Source: Zychaea mexicana | Lineage: Eukaryota > Mucoromycota > Mucoromycetes > Mucorales > Lichtheimiaceae | Direction of reading: 5' to 3' | DNA length: 64,000 bases | Assembly (NCBI RefSeq): GCF_025766255.1 | Contig: NW_026516729.1 | Location: 202,408-266,407 of the forward strand | Shown: positions 23,871-39,295 of the stretch, in pieces | Position numbering within the stretch: the first letter of the stretch is position 1 | Layout: the number at the start of each line of letters is the position of its first letter | Program-made: the position numbers and the translations under genes | Notes under the pieces: generated by a model | Told to the model about the DNA's origin: nothing | The model's input: the letters and a program-made list of their open reading frames with translations, nothing else | Databases searched by the model: none

Positions 23871-24857
23871 TTACTGATGTTGACGAACGCGTTCAAGGTA
23901 TGCGTTCCAACCTGCCTCGCGATACCGCGTAGCTTGGGCTTCAACCTGATCTGGCTTACCATAGACACCGCGTCCGACAATAATGACATCACATCCGCTT
24001 TCAACAATGACCTGATAAGGAGTACGGTATTGCTGGCCCAGTGAATCACCAGTAACATCCAATCCAACGCCGGGGGCCATGACAACGAAATCCTCGTCGT
24101 CACTCTCGTTCATCTTGTGCTGGGCAATAAAGCCAAACACGAAGTCCTGGTTACGACGTGCCATGGCAACAGACTCGGTTGTGTAGGATCCTTGGGTCAA
24201 TGCTCCCTTGGATGACATCTCGGCCAACAACAAGAGACCACGACCCAAAGGCAAGCCGACTTCACGCAGACCCGAGATGATGCCTTCACCGGGAACAGTG
24301 TGAGCGTTGGTGATGTGCGACCATGACGCGATCTTGTATACACCCTTGCCATATTGATGCTTCACGGTGTTACCTGTATACATGTATATCGTTGGTCGCG
24401 TTAGCTTTTTCTTTCATTAACTCCCAGAATAGAAAGTTTGTTGAGCATAAATCGAGCAACTTGCCAATGTCAGCAAATTTGCGATCCTCGAACAAAAGGA
24501 AATCGTGCTTCTTTGCAAGTTCGACAAGCTGATCCGCGAGGTCTTGGTCGAAATCTTCAACGATATCGATATGGGTCTAGTCAAATTAAATTATGCTTAT
24601 TGAGCTTTCTCCTTCATTCACTAGCATTTCTTTCGCATGGAATCTCTAGAGTTCTTCTAGAGCCTTAATGTGCATACCTTCAAAACACAAACATAAGGTC
24701 CAACCGCGTCGGCAATGGCCAAAAGTTCCTTCTTGGTGGTGACATCAGCGGCTACCGACAAATTAGTTTTTTTACGTTCCATAAGTTCGAACAACGATCG
24801 TGCACATGCATTGGGGTGTCGTGCAGCGCGTTCAGCGTACGTTTTGTAGGTGTTCAT
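23871..24857 (-). CDS. pyrG/URA3: orotidine 5'-phosphate decarboxylase
   Basis: Final enzyme of de novo UMP synthesis; it decarboxylates OMP in the cytosol. Three exons. Exon 1, from ATG 24857, starts [16 protein letters not shown] and includes [19 protein letters not shown] and GPYVCVLK (substrate Asp and Lys). Exon 2 gives [14 protein letters not shown] and [12 protein letters not shown], the catalytic D-x-K-x-x-D signature. Exon 3 begins [19 protein letters not shown] and includes [31 protein letters not shown] and [11 protein letters not shown] (phosphate-binding loop), ending RVRQHQ. Length and all active-site residues match the fungal monofunctional enzyme. Its start is 181 bp from the 3' end of the HSF gene on the same strand. 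Confidence 0.95.
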
Positions 24858-25038
24858 GATCGGTAGCGTTAATTTGGGGAGGGTGTTCTTTGACAACAAT
24901 GAAAGAAAAGATTTTTTTTTGCTTGCCTTAACAGCTGGGACTGAAACCAACTCATGCCGTGAGGCGACTTTATTAATTCTTTTGCATACAATCCGGATGG
25001 TATAATCAAGAAGAGTGTAAGCATTATTACATTTTGCT

Positions 25039-26598
25039 TTATTCACGGGCTTTTTTTAAAGGGGGGAGAGTGACTTCATCATCACCGGTGACCATCATGG
25101 AGTCCAACATAGGCGAGAGCTGGCCTTGAGCTTTTAATTTTGCTTCGACAATATGAGGAGGAGGACGTTGTTGTTGATGTTGTTCAAAAGGTGGTTTAGC
25201 GAAAGGCTGCTGTCGATGTTCAGTCGATACCAGTTGCCGTGTCTGGAGGTTTGCAATGTCCATAGATACCGACAAACCATCATAGCTAGCATGAAAGGTC
25301 GTGTCGCTGTTGTTGCTGTTATGTGTATTCCCTGACAACGAGGTGATGTCGGGAGTACTGGTTATTGTAGAAATGGGCTCTGCTGCTGATGATACTGGAG
25401 CCGCTGATGTTACTGACAGCGGTACAAAGCCGCGATTACCATCAATATTACCACTACCGCTACTGCTATTGCTTATGTTGATAACCTGATTCTGTTGCCG
25501 AACTGCCTGAACCAAAAGGTCGGTATGTTCTGGAAAAAGATATAAATATGGACAGCCTTATTTGACCAGGCCAGGCCAATCTTTTACAACACAAAAAAAT
25601 ATCTCTGTTATACCTGAATTGGGGTTGACAATGGAGGACAATGTTTGCACAGACTCCAAAAGCGTCGACAGCAGCTATGATTTATCATAGATGATTGTGA
25701 TTTTTATATTTATTATGCTGTTTTTCTGTGGCTCGACATGAGGCTGATACAGCACGTCTTTCTTAAAATAGTATACACGTACCTCTTGTTGCTTGTTGTA
25801 TACCGAACGCAGCTCTACGGCTTTGCTTGCAAGATTTGAGCATTGCTCTTCAGTGAATTTGACCATTTGATCGAGTTGCAGGATCCTTGCTTCCGCTGCG
25901 TCCGCATTACTTGCAAACTCGACATAATCGTTGCTATGTTCCCTGTCATCGGATCCTCTACGGGATGACGATGGCGACCGGCGTCTCTGTCGGTTTTCTG
26001 GTGATCTTTCATCGGGAGGAACTCTGACGCTTGACCGTCGTTTGATTCGACGCAAGAGCTCGCTCTCGTCCCGTATAAAGTTTTCGTTCATGAAGTAGTA
26101 CGTTTGCCGTGGCTCGTTTCCGGCTGAGGGATCTGGCAAATTGACACGGCGGAATCCATAAACTGGAGAGACGAATATATCAGTTAGAAGGTTAGACGAC
26201 ATCAATATTAATGGTCGTGAGCATGATAGCGTACGATTCAGTTGGCGGATGAAGCTTGGCCAGTTGCTATGCTTGAAATACTGTGATAATATATCTTTCG
26301 AAAACGTGGCAACGTCAGGGATGCAAATAGCACGTCCATCGTCAGACCATCGGATCAGATTGTTTGTATCGGCTTCGTTCAGCATACTAAGAGAAAAAGA
26401 AAAAAGAAAATCACAGTGGCGACGATTCGTGTCAGTTTAGTGCGCTACGTAGGCTGGACTGTTTTGATCGGCTCTCCTCGTCCCCACATGTCGATGAACG
26501 ATGCCCTACATCCATAGCTTGCTGATAAAGTTGCCCGAGGAGATCGCTCGCTTCAGATCGGTTGACGGAGATGATGCTGGTGATTCACTCGATGACAT
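25039..26598 (-). CDS. heat shock factor (HSF)-type transcription factor
   Basis: DNA-binding regulator with a winged-helix HSF domain. Exon 1 from ATG 26598 encodes [17 protein letters not shown] and FISKLW. Exon 2 begins at a TTAG acceptor and gives [20 protein letters not shown], then [12 protein letters not shown] (recognition helix). Exon 3 gives [10 protein letters not shown] and [20 protein letters not shown]. An Arg/Ser-rich linker is followed by a heptad region ([20 protein letters not shown]) like the HR-A/B oligomerisation coiled coil. The C-terminal exon (from about 25515) is Ser/Asn/Gln-rich and ends [10 protein letters not shown], possibly an NLS. An intron splits the DNA-binding domain at QLN|YGF, as in many fungal HSFs. 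It could be the general Hsf1 or a divergent HSF/SFL1-type repressor; sequence alone does not decide. Confidence 0.85.
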
Positions 26599-26963
26599 AC
26601 AAGTGTGTTTACAACAAGGTTATGCGAAGAATAGTAAAGTAGGAAATACGCGGAAGAAAAGGAGTACAGGAATTGAAAAGAAAAGAAAAAGAGCCTGGAA
26701 AGAAGGCGGGTATGGTGTGGCTCTGGTCTGTCAGACGAAGAGACGGCAGCCCCTAAAATGATATTCTTTCCATGATTTTCGAACAACCTTATATTCCATA
26801 CCCCATGTTTCGGTTACACAAGGCTACCTTCCTTTCGCGTCCATAAGAACTTCCCCAAACTTCCATGTTGCATTTTGTAGACGCTTTTCATGACGCTCCA
26901 TACGTATAAAAGTCCCCTCTTTTAGTTGCTACTTCTTTCTTTCCCCCTTTATCCTTTTACACA

Positions 26964-27690
26964 TCAGTAATGCTTCGATTGGTTAAGGGCCAGTAGGGTC
27001 GGTGGTTGCCGGCCGCCTGCTGTATGGACTTTTTGGGTCCTGCTAATATAAGTCAGAGGGTCCAGAGTGCGCTCAAAAAGGTTGCCAGCCACAACCAGTG
27101 GTCCTCTATTCGGCAACGTGAAATGTTCTAGAAAAATTTCCTTTTCAAGTTTAAGAGCTTTTCCACAGTCCAAACGTCCTGTTTAATCTCCGCTTCCCTT
27201 GGTTGCGGTACGCATTGCCATAAACATATTAAATAGATCAACAAGCGTGTGAAACTGATGCAATTGCTGTTGTCCAAACCTAATTGCGAGAATCTCTTCT
27301 TTGTGGCCGGTATACCATATGCTGCAATGCTACTAAAGGAATAACTGCCTACTTTCGTAAGCATCACAGAAAGGGTTTTTGACCTGAAACCATAGCACTA
27401 AATGATTGAAGATGTAATCGTAGTAAAACTTGCCTACCATTGGTGTACGGTTTGGTTGCGGTGATGAGTAAACTTTCCAAACTAGGCAATATGTTCGATT
27501 TGAGTATATACGGGAAGCTTTGATTCCGTCCCGGCCGTTCTAGAATGAACGGTGATTTTCACATGCAATTGTCGACGCTTCTCGCCCTTTACTGTCAGCA
27601 TGAGTCCAAAATTCTTTATCGTATAGTCGACTTTCGTTTCTGGCAGTGTATTTATGTAAAGAGTAGACGTTACTAAGGCCTTGCTATAAA
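26964..27690 (-). pseudogene. coding-like eroded segment, unknown
   Basis: Three consecutive minus-strand open pieces. The first (27482 to about 27690) reads NTLPETKVDYTIKNFGLML and VKGEKRRQLHVKITVHSRT without stops. The second (27128-27367) includes YGIPATKKRFSQLGLDNSN. The third (26964-27173) includes LEKEIFLEHFTLPNRGPLVV and TAGGRQPPTLLAL. Composition looks like former protein sequence, but frames change and no family is recognised. It could be an old transposase or host gene. Confidence 0.25.
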
Positions 27691-29578
27691 TGAAGAATTT
27701 TCGTTACTTTAAAACATGAGGATGAACCACTTTTTGGGGTTACAAGGCACATGTAATATTTGAGCCGCTAATCGAGATCCTGGGTTATAACCATATATGT
27801 CGAGATGACCCGAACGCTTGGTGCAAAAGGTGTTTTGCGATACAGTGCCCCTCAAATTAGTAATGATTGAATAAAGCAAATCGTCGTACAATAATCGAGG
27901 AAAAGAAGTATATCCGGAAATACGACAAAACACTATTCCTAGTTCTTCTACTCTACTTCTTTTCGCTTTAGGTGCGCGTAGATTTCAAAGCAGAACTAAT
28001 GCTATGATATGAGCGAGGAAAGTGGGGATGGAGCTTTTCAAAAATAAACAGTCGTTTCTTTAAGCAACTGCACTATTAGCATAGCCCTACTACATTACTG
28101 CAAATGAGGTTGGACATTACTACGATTGCATCTCATAAAGCATAGAACATCTGAACGTGTGTCAAGAAAACAGTATATGCAGCGTAATAACATAAGAGTT
28201 TCAGAAATTGACCTCCTAATATGTTTACTTCTGCAACTGTGTTTTTCAATAAGTAACAATGGCTGTATGCAGAGGTTATTTAAAATTGATGTACGACAGC
28301 GTACGTAAAACTTCGTCAGCATCGATAGTATGAAATATCACAGGACTCAGAAGAATTTGTTTTGATTTTATATGTCCAGTGAAACACACGATTACAGTTT
28401 CTGTTATACACATCAACAAGAAATTCGGTTAAAACAACATGCGAGGCGCACACGGAAGATTGGCACAATAACCGATAAACACTATTTTAGAACGAAGCAA
28501 CCTACTCAACAAATGTTGTAAAACAGGACATGATCGAAATAGCTGATTGCAATTGCAAAAATGCCCATTACTTGTTTTCTCGATCACTTTGTTACGATAG
28601 CCAAGCTACTACTGTACCCCCTTTTCTTTATGCTTTCCAATTGTAGGCATGTGAGGGAACTGGAGCTATTGTTTTTTTTTCTTATTCAATACTCAAGCGG
28701 CATTCCTCTTGATCTGATTATAATTAATTAGGTACTACTATTTGGAAGCGTGACGTTATGAGCAATTCGAAACATTATGGGATGCTAAAGATTATTCTGG
28801 GGAAGAACAGTGACCAGCGAGCAGCGAATCAAGGTTGACATTGATCATTTAATAATAAACTTTGATGTTGTGGCCGTGGTCGGTACTTCATTGATAGCGT
28901 ATATACCGGTTACACTGAATAGTACATCAGGAAATGTGTTGGGTTAAGCTGTTTATTAAATAACGGAGTTTGTTCGGTTTCGTTTGATCATCCATTGAAT
29001 GTTGATGATAATGAAACTATTATATAGCGCATCCCCTGATTCCTTATTGGTGGAGTCTACGGACCAGAGTCCAGATTGTTCCGTTCAGCTTTAAATTGAT
29101 CGTTCAGTTTCCTTCGTTAAGACAGTGACCGCAAGCATCGAGAGCATTATAGAACGATATGGATATCTATATGATAATTCGATTGTTTTTTGTTCAGCCC
29201 TACTAAGAGAGTAATCTTCTATAATAAGAGAAGTAACAGGCAACGTACCCTTTTTGTGCCTTCCTTCGCATTTAAAAGTCAGCATTTTGCTACTTGTAAC
29301 GATAAAGATCTAGATCCAGAGAAAAAGAAAAGATTATTGCGTCAATAAAGAACGAGTTAGTATCAGTACTGCTTGTCCGTAATACACCAGATAGAGGGTA
29401 AACCAAACTCACGATACAGCTTACCTCGAGCGTTCTCCAATGTTTGGGTACCACTCCAAGGTCTGCAAAATATACAGCCCGTTCAGCCCAAGGAAGATAA
29501 ATTAGATAGTTCTGCACAAGCATCTAACCTATAGGTTTTACTGAGGTTATATACGCTGTTCAGTCGATCGACGAATAA

Positions 29579-30660
29579 GTGTTTTACTGGCGCGGTTTTG
29601 AACTCTTTGGCTATTGTTTTCATTACCAAGAAAATATGCTGCCGTGCTCATGCAATTACTGCAGTAAAAGCGCTTACGTCAAATGTACCATGTTGTCCGA
29701 TATAGTTGTATTACAGTACTGTAGAAGTTTTGAAAATGGCCGCAGTTCCGCGCAAGTTTTCCCGGGCGCGAAGGATTTTGACGATTGCTGTATTTCGTGG
29801 GCAAGCACGGCAAATCGGAGTCCATCCGGCAACATGCAGAAGGTCATAGTATGTGAAAAACTTGATATGATCTTCGGATAAGGTATTGTATAGTCGATGA
29901 TAAAAAGGTGAGTATGTTGGTTATATTGATATTTATTCTTCCTATTATTGATCAGTGATACCGAATTGCTATGATAATTACCATAGCATTCACGGCTTCA
30001 ATGATTTAATTCACTTCTCTCAAGGCTTGTTCTGTAGTAGTGGCCAGAGCTACAGGGAACCTTTATCATAGCATCCGACAATCGCGTAATCCTTCGTGTC
30101 GCACGGATCCGACGGTCTTATCGGCAGAGAGTGGAAAATATAATGTATATAAACAGACTTCCACCCATACCGAAGAGAATCGCCTTGCCATTACTTATTT
30201 CTTGAGAAAAGTGCACCAGCTTTGGACGGCAACAGTATCACATGTTCTCCAAAATCATCATCTTGTTCTTTGCCACTTTGTTGAAGCCCATACTTTTGTT
30301 AGAGCTTGATGAAGTTTTATCAAAGTGGCAGCTCGTTATCACTCGGAAGATGAAGATCAATGTGCTCAGTTGGGGTGTGCCAATCTTTTATCATAGATTG
30401 ATGCGCCAGCTCACCCTGTTTATCTGAACTCGATGCTATATGCCTTGTTTTACGGGTAAGCCATAATGATGACACACTTCAACATCTTTCCTTAGGATTA
30501 CTGTCAAAATACCACGGATGTCCTTCGTAATCAGAAGTTTTCGGCGCTTGTGTCTGTTTCCGTTGTTGACCTCGTTTTCGTTGCTGGCTATCAGTGCAAA
30601 CAGCACTGTAATCAGACTGAAACCAAGAAGGATTTGAGAGTTATGATTTACGTGAATGGC
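29579..30660 (+). pseudogene. coding-like eroded segment, Cys-containing pieces
   Basis: Plus-strand pieces in changing frames: PCSCNYCSKSAYVKCTMLSD, then FPGAKDFDDCCISWASTANR, then ATGNLYHSIRQSRNPSCRTD. Next is a signal-peptide-like MFSKIIILFFATLLKPILLL at 30242, the out-of-frame DEDQCAQLGCANLLS, and after a GTAAGC...CCTTAG interval DYCQNTTDVLRNQKF and GYQCKQHCNQTETKKDL. It may be a decayed gene for a secreted Cys-rich protein. No family is recognised and the joins do not hold frame. Confidence 0.22.
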
Positions 30661-31407
30661 TAGTGGAGCTGATAATGCCAGTTACGAGGATGTCGTGTCG
30701 CACGTCAGGATGAAATATAAGCTGCCAGCATTATGTTGCTTTTGGACATGCCTACTGTACTTTGATATCAATGGTAATAATATCTAACCCAAACCTCGCA
30801 CTACTATTATGACGCGCAAACGATAAATTATATTCTATCTGGGATTTTGCTAGTGTTATACATTCATGATGAAAAGGGATTTTTAGAGCTGCTAGCACTT
30901 TAGAGCGTATGTAAGTTTAAGGCTAAACAAAAAAAAAAGATCGGTGTTATGGATGATCTATGCAGATTTTCTTCTTTGAGTAGATGACAGCAGTGTGTGA
31001 CAAGATGGTCGATGGGTGCAAACGGAGTTCGAGAAGTCCAAGCGCACTGGCCGCGTAAGCAAGAGCATTTGATCGTTTCCATCATATTGGGTGACAGGTA
31101 TACTTTGGATTTAAAAACATAGTAGCTGATTAATTTGTCATATTAATAGTAATAGTAAGGTTGTTGTAAATTCATAACATGAAATAGATGGCCACTGCTA
31201 GGCACTCTCGTCAGTTCCCAACTATCCCTACTTGACACGAACAACGTTCATGTATGCGGCATCTGAAATGTACAACAGTGCAGTGTGATGAAGGAGGCCG
31301 TTAGTGTAATCAATCACCTTGGACTCCTACAAGCACACTAGAAAAAAAAAACATTTCTTCTTTTCTCATTCTTCGGTTTCCTCTTTTCTTTGCGTTTGTA
31401 TATCCTC

Positions 31408-34116
31408 ATGTCGAGTCTGTCACCCCATCAACAATCACTCGGCCTGACCGATTCACCAATGTCCTCCCTCTCCTCACCGTCATCGCCTAGTTTCCCGGAC
31501 AACTTTCCATCGTCGTCAAATCGCAACCCTCAAACGACCGTTTACGATATACTGCATAGTTCTAACACCCCGTCCGAGTTTTACAGCAGCAAAGACCATA
31601 AAGAACAACAGCATTCGCTTGTCACATCCGGCTGCAGTCATTTGGCACACTTCAAAAAGCAGCGACGGCGATCCTTGGAGGACGAAGTCGTTGTTGATGA
31701 TGACGATCGATGGGATCTATTCAATAGTTATCGGTCACTTGTGCGGTATTCCCTTGCGTGGCATAAAAGCCGAAAACATTTGCACAACAGTAATACAAGT
31801 GACAGAAAGCGAAAACAGTACAAAGAGGTAATCTTAGCGACTTCATCTTTCTCTACGGATGCTCCATTAAAGTTCTTCTTTGCATGGAAATATCTCATAT
31901 TAAAAGGATCAATTGTTTTCTATGGCAACGGCATGACCAAAAGCTTCCACTACCGCAATGCTCAACCTGTCACGACCCCTTATCCCGATTACATGTCTGT
32001 TTGCATTGTGTATTCATGGGGTGCTGGCGCAAAGGACACATTCAAGATCACATGCGAGACAAGCACCATGTCTTTGGTAAATATAGTGGATAATACACGA
32101 AAGTTGCATCATGCCTTAACAGGGTTCTGTTCCTCATCCGATATAAAAAACTACTGCTAGCCATGGATTTTGGCCACAGAACGCTTTACTGTAATGAGTG
32201 CGACGACTACGTTTACGACAACGAACTGAGCGACGTTATTGTACGACAGGAAACGATCCAAAGCGAAACACGTAAATACCATTTCTATCCTTTTTTTACA
32301 GGCTGCCATGGTGAGCAAAGTTTAAAAAGACTGTCTTTTGTCAGGACGACGGAAACGAGCACGTACAGCAAACACAAGCTGGGAGCCTACAAGTCAGGAT
32401 ATCAGTGCGATCGTTAAGAACTCGACAGTGCCGTCATGCAGAGGCATCCGGGGTTTGTGCAATATGGGAAACACTTGCTTCATGAACGTCATCCTCCAAA
32501 GTTTTATCCACAATCCGCTATTGAAGGCGTATTTTTTAAGCGATCAGCATAATCCTAGCCGGTGTAACAACAAATTCTGCCTCTGCTGCGAAATGGACAA
32601 TCTCTTTGCTCAGGTCAGTGAGCTGAATTTCTCCCCTTCCCCAACCCCCACGGCTCTTTTTCACTTGGCGATGTAGAAAAATGGGACTCATGTAGGTATG
32701 TAAACAGGTCTATTCTGGAAAAAAAGAACCATATGGTCCGTGCACGTTCTTGCAATCCATGTGGATGAGCCTGAAAGAGCTTGCAGGCTATGCCCAACAA
32801 GATGCGCATGAATTCTTCATTAGTGCGTTGAACAATATCCATGCCGGATGCGAGGGTCACTCGTTGTCGACGAACTGCACATGTATAGTGCACAGGACAT
32901 TTGCCGGTCTTTTGCAATCCAACGTGACCTGTTTAAAATGCGGCAACGTGACAAGCACGGTCGATCCAATGCTGGACATCAGTTTGAGCTTACGATCTGT
33001 CGATAAGAAGAAGAAGGGGTCGCCTATGTCGAATAACAAGGTAGCGGATACAGCAGCAGTAAAAGGCAGCAGCAACAGGAGCAGCGAAGACAACAATGCT
33101 ATTAGTACTACTATCCAGCAACATACTAACAACAGGAATAATCCTGCTTCTATCAATCGTCGGGTAACTAAGCAGGGGACTTTGATGGACTGTTTAGACA
33201 GGTAAAATTCTTTTATTTCTCTGTTAGATATCACGAGCAAGAAACAGAAAGGATGGAAGCTTTTAGGGGAAGGAAAATGGAAAGACAAAAAGAAAGAAAA
33301 AGCTAGAGCGCATGCGCATTACACATACACACAAAAAAGGTATACGCATCCCGAAAAGCTGGGTCCCAAGGAGTACAGTTGCAGCAAATGCGGCAACACC
33401 TTCCAAGTATGTTGTCTTTCTCTAGTATCGGATGTATGTATGACCATGACGCTCTAACCCACCTATCGTTTAGGAAGCGACAAAGCAGCTATCAGTGAAA
33501 AAACTGCCACCCGTTCTCAGCTTCCAACTGAAAAGATTTGAACACGGAATATCAGCTAGCAAAATTGAAGCCAAAATTAAATTTCCTGTGGAACTGGACA
33601 TGACGCCGTATACCTCGCATGGCAAACAGCAGCAAAAAGCAAAGAACTCCAGGTAAGAACGCATAAGAAACTGACTGTTGCATTCACTGACTTGTTCATA
33701 TATCAACAGTAGTACCAATCATAGCCACTCGAATCTGTACACCTTGTTTGCTGTGATCAACCACCAAGGTAAAATAGACACGGGCCATTACACAATGTTC
33801 TCGAAGCATCGGGGCGAGGTAAGTAACGGAATGAAGACCAACATACATGCTTGACCCTGTCTCCTCATTGTATTATTTCGCAATAATAAAAAACAGTGGT
33901 TCAAGTTTGAAGATCACAATGTTACCACGGCATTCCAGAAAGATGTATTGGACAGCAAAGCGTAAGTAGAGTTTTACAGTATAATAGACAAGGCAATGAC
34001 AAGGATGGTATTGATTCAGCATGCTTTCGTTCTTTTCTAGGTACATGTGTTTTTACATAAAAAAGTCATTAGAATATGAGAGCTCGCTAGATGATGAGTT
34101 ATTCGAATACAAGTAA
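31408..34116 (+). CDS. UBP8: SAGA-type ubiquitin hydrolase (Ubp8/USP22)
   Basis: Cysteine protease that removes ubiquitin, in the SAGA module from histone H2B. The N-terminus is a Ser/Pro-rich extension. A ZnF-UBP domain follows: CSHLAHFKK, CSTCHDPLSRLHVCLHCVFM, GHIQDHMRDKHHVF, then AMDFGHRTLYCNECDDYVYD. The USP core begins RGLCNMGNTCFMNVILQSF (catalytic Cys), then LAGYAQQDAHEFFI, CTCIVHRTFAGLLQSNVTC with CGNVTSTVDPMLDISL, CSKCGNTFQEATKQLS, LPPVLSFQLKRFEH and KIDTGHYTMFSKHRGEWFKF (catalytic His), with EDHN nearby. A Ser/Asn-rich insertion lies within the core. I chose the ATG at 31408 because the codon 18 nt upstream is TTG, not ATG. A C/T-rich leader precedes it. The domain order ZnF-UBP then USP matches Ubp8/USP22. 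About eight introns. Confidence 0.9.
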
Positions 34117-34263
34117 AAACATCATGTGAAAAGCAGAGAAGGAATGGGGACATTTAAGTAAGGAGATATACAATTGACAACATGTGTGCACTACAAGTAA
34201 TACTGATAAAAGCAGGAAAGGAAAGCAGAAAAGAGGGGGGCCCGAATATACACTTTACAATTC

Positions 34264-34743
34264 TTAAGCATGATAGGTGAACTGTTGCTGTTGCTGTTGA
34301 TAATCCTGATGCTGGTGCTGTTGCACGTATTCGTTAACGTTCTGCAAAAACGGAATATCGTAGTATTGTTGCAGCAGAATGAGTACAGATGCAAACGCAG
34401 CGACGATCAACGAGAAGCGGATAAACCCAATCACAACCCGAACCACCGAGCGAACCAAGGCTGCAACGACACTATAAGCAACGTAAAGAACGGCCAATGC
34501 CAAGAGGACCGGCACAATATTGGCTTGGATGGGCAACTGTGCGAGTGTTGAGAAGAATTGTTGTAAGGCTGGAGGCGCGTAATTGTAAGCTGTTCCAACC
34601 ATGTTGAAAAACATTTGCTGAACATACTCGGGTGGAGGAACGGGAACGTTTACATGCCGCAATTGCTCGTAGCAAAAGACATAGATTTTGCCAATTGACT
34701 CGAAGGCGACAAAGCTGGCGTTGCTAATGGTTGTGGTTTCCAT
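34264..34743 (-). CDS. Apq12-like nuclear envelope membrane protein
   Basis: A single-exon frame of 159 codons from ATG 34743 (METTTISNASFVAFESIGKI). The central part (from about ANIVPVLLALAVLYVAYSVV to IRFSLIVAAFASVLILL) predicts two closely spaced membrane helices with basic residues between them, the hairpin layout of the Apq12 / nuclear pore assembly family. A Pro-rich PVPPPEYVQQMF segment precedes it, and the C-terminus is a Gln-rich tail. The open frame extends upstream of the ATG with hydrophobic residues but no ATG, so an unspotted upstream exon is possible. If it is Apq12-like it acts in ER/nuclear envelope lipid homeostasis and pore assembly. The assignment rests on topology and general pattern only. 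It converges on the deubiquitinase gene, 148 bp away. Confidence 0.5.
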   Translation of the reverse strand: METTTISNASFVAFESIGKIYVFCYEQLRHVNVPVPPPEYVQQMFFNMVGTAYNYAPPALQQFFSTLAQLPIQANIVPVLLALAVLYVAYSVVAALVRSVVRVVIGFIRFSLIVAAFASVLILLQQYYDIPFLQNVNEYVQQHQHQDYQQQQQQFTYHA

Positions 34744-35118
34744 AGGAAAAGAAGTCGCGTCTAAGTGTATCAAAAGAGGAAGAAGAAGAATCCAGAGGCC
34801 AAAGTTAAATTTCACAGGCACACGTAAAAATCATCAATGTCACGTGTTCCAAAATTATTTGTTCATATAACAACGCTTGAAGTTGTCAATGCTATCCGAT
34901 AGTGAGTATATTCTTGCTATTTATACTAAGCCGTATATATCGGTTAAATTACACGATGCAAGCAAATTATGTAAGCGATTCTCTTCTGTGAATGACAGCA
35001 GTACAAGAGCAATGATATACACACACACACAAACAACTGCATTTTTATATTTACAGAAGCTTATTTATTGCCAATAAGTAAAGGTTGGAGACGGATAAAG
35101 TTAATAATACAGCTTGGA
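34744..35118. other. intergenic with short AC repeat
   Basis: 375 bp between the Apq12-like start and the SNF1 3' end. An (AC)n run lies at 35019-35031. No gene is seen; it should contain the Apq12-like promoter and the SNF1 3' UTR. Confidence 0.5.
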
Positions 35119-38461
<3,343 letters not shown>

Positions 38462-39295
38462 TGTAGTGGTGTAGCTAGTTTATGTTGTATGAAGACAAGT
38501 TGAACCAAGCAGCTGATGAAGAAAGATGATGGGGGCGTAAATCAAAAACTCAATTTGGACTTTTTGAAACTCCCTCGTGATATTGTTTGAGTATATCACT
38601 TGCATCAACATCCAGTTCGTTCCCATCTGCAAGTCTTGGTGAACAAGAGGCCCAGGTTCCAGGTTACTCACTATATAATAAGCCGCATATATATTCCAAG
38701 CTTATTCGAGCTTGGAAAGTATATATAAAGTACCTTTGCAGGCACTGCGGACAAAAAGAGATTGCAGTCCGTGCATATCAAAAGCAGATAAGCTTTTCTA
38801 GATGTGACCTACGCATCGACCAACGGTATGAAAAGGAGTTTACAGCAAGTGTGGGAAGAAAACGTGATAAAACCCACTAGGTGACAACCCATGAATAACA
38901 GTTTACAGGCCGGACAGCAACAACCATACTAAATACATGAATGCTAGCTATTTCATATTATTATTAAAAGCTATATTCACTGGTTACGGGGGGTTTTGGG
39001 CTTTTTTTATTATCGACATAAAACGAAAACCATGTCAATATCATGGGAAGAATATATAAACATCTTTTCTGTTGATTCTGCGTTGAAACAGAACTACAAA
39101 AGGCTGAGGTGGGGGAGGGGATTAAATGTACTCTTTGGGTTTATGTGTGCGTTTGTTCATGTTTTTTTAAGAAATAAGAAAGAAAAAATATAAGGCCAAT
39201 TTTGTATGTACATCCTTTCAAAGAAAGGCCTATATCTATATACAAAAATGATAACAAGGCCAATGACCCTAATCAGCATTATGTCCACGATTCTC
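38462..39295. other. intergenic, no gene recognised
   Basis: About 830 bp between the SNF1 start and the Pumilio 3' end. It should hold the SNF1 promoter/5' UTR and the Pumilio 3' UTR. A short poly-G/T stretch lies near 38990. No coding frame is credible. Confidence 0.45.

Larger units (their letters stand above)
26599..31407. other. 4.8-kb gene-poor stretch with eroded coding pieces
   Basis: No complete gene was recognised. The sequence is AT-rich and carries scattered open pieces of 40-100 codons whose frames shift every 100-200 bp (see the separate low-confidence entries at 26964-27690 and 29579-30660). A C/T-rich leader begins just before 31408 and belongs to the deubiquitinase gene. No tRNA or clear terminal repeats were found. 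Confidence 0.45.
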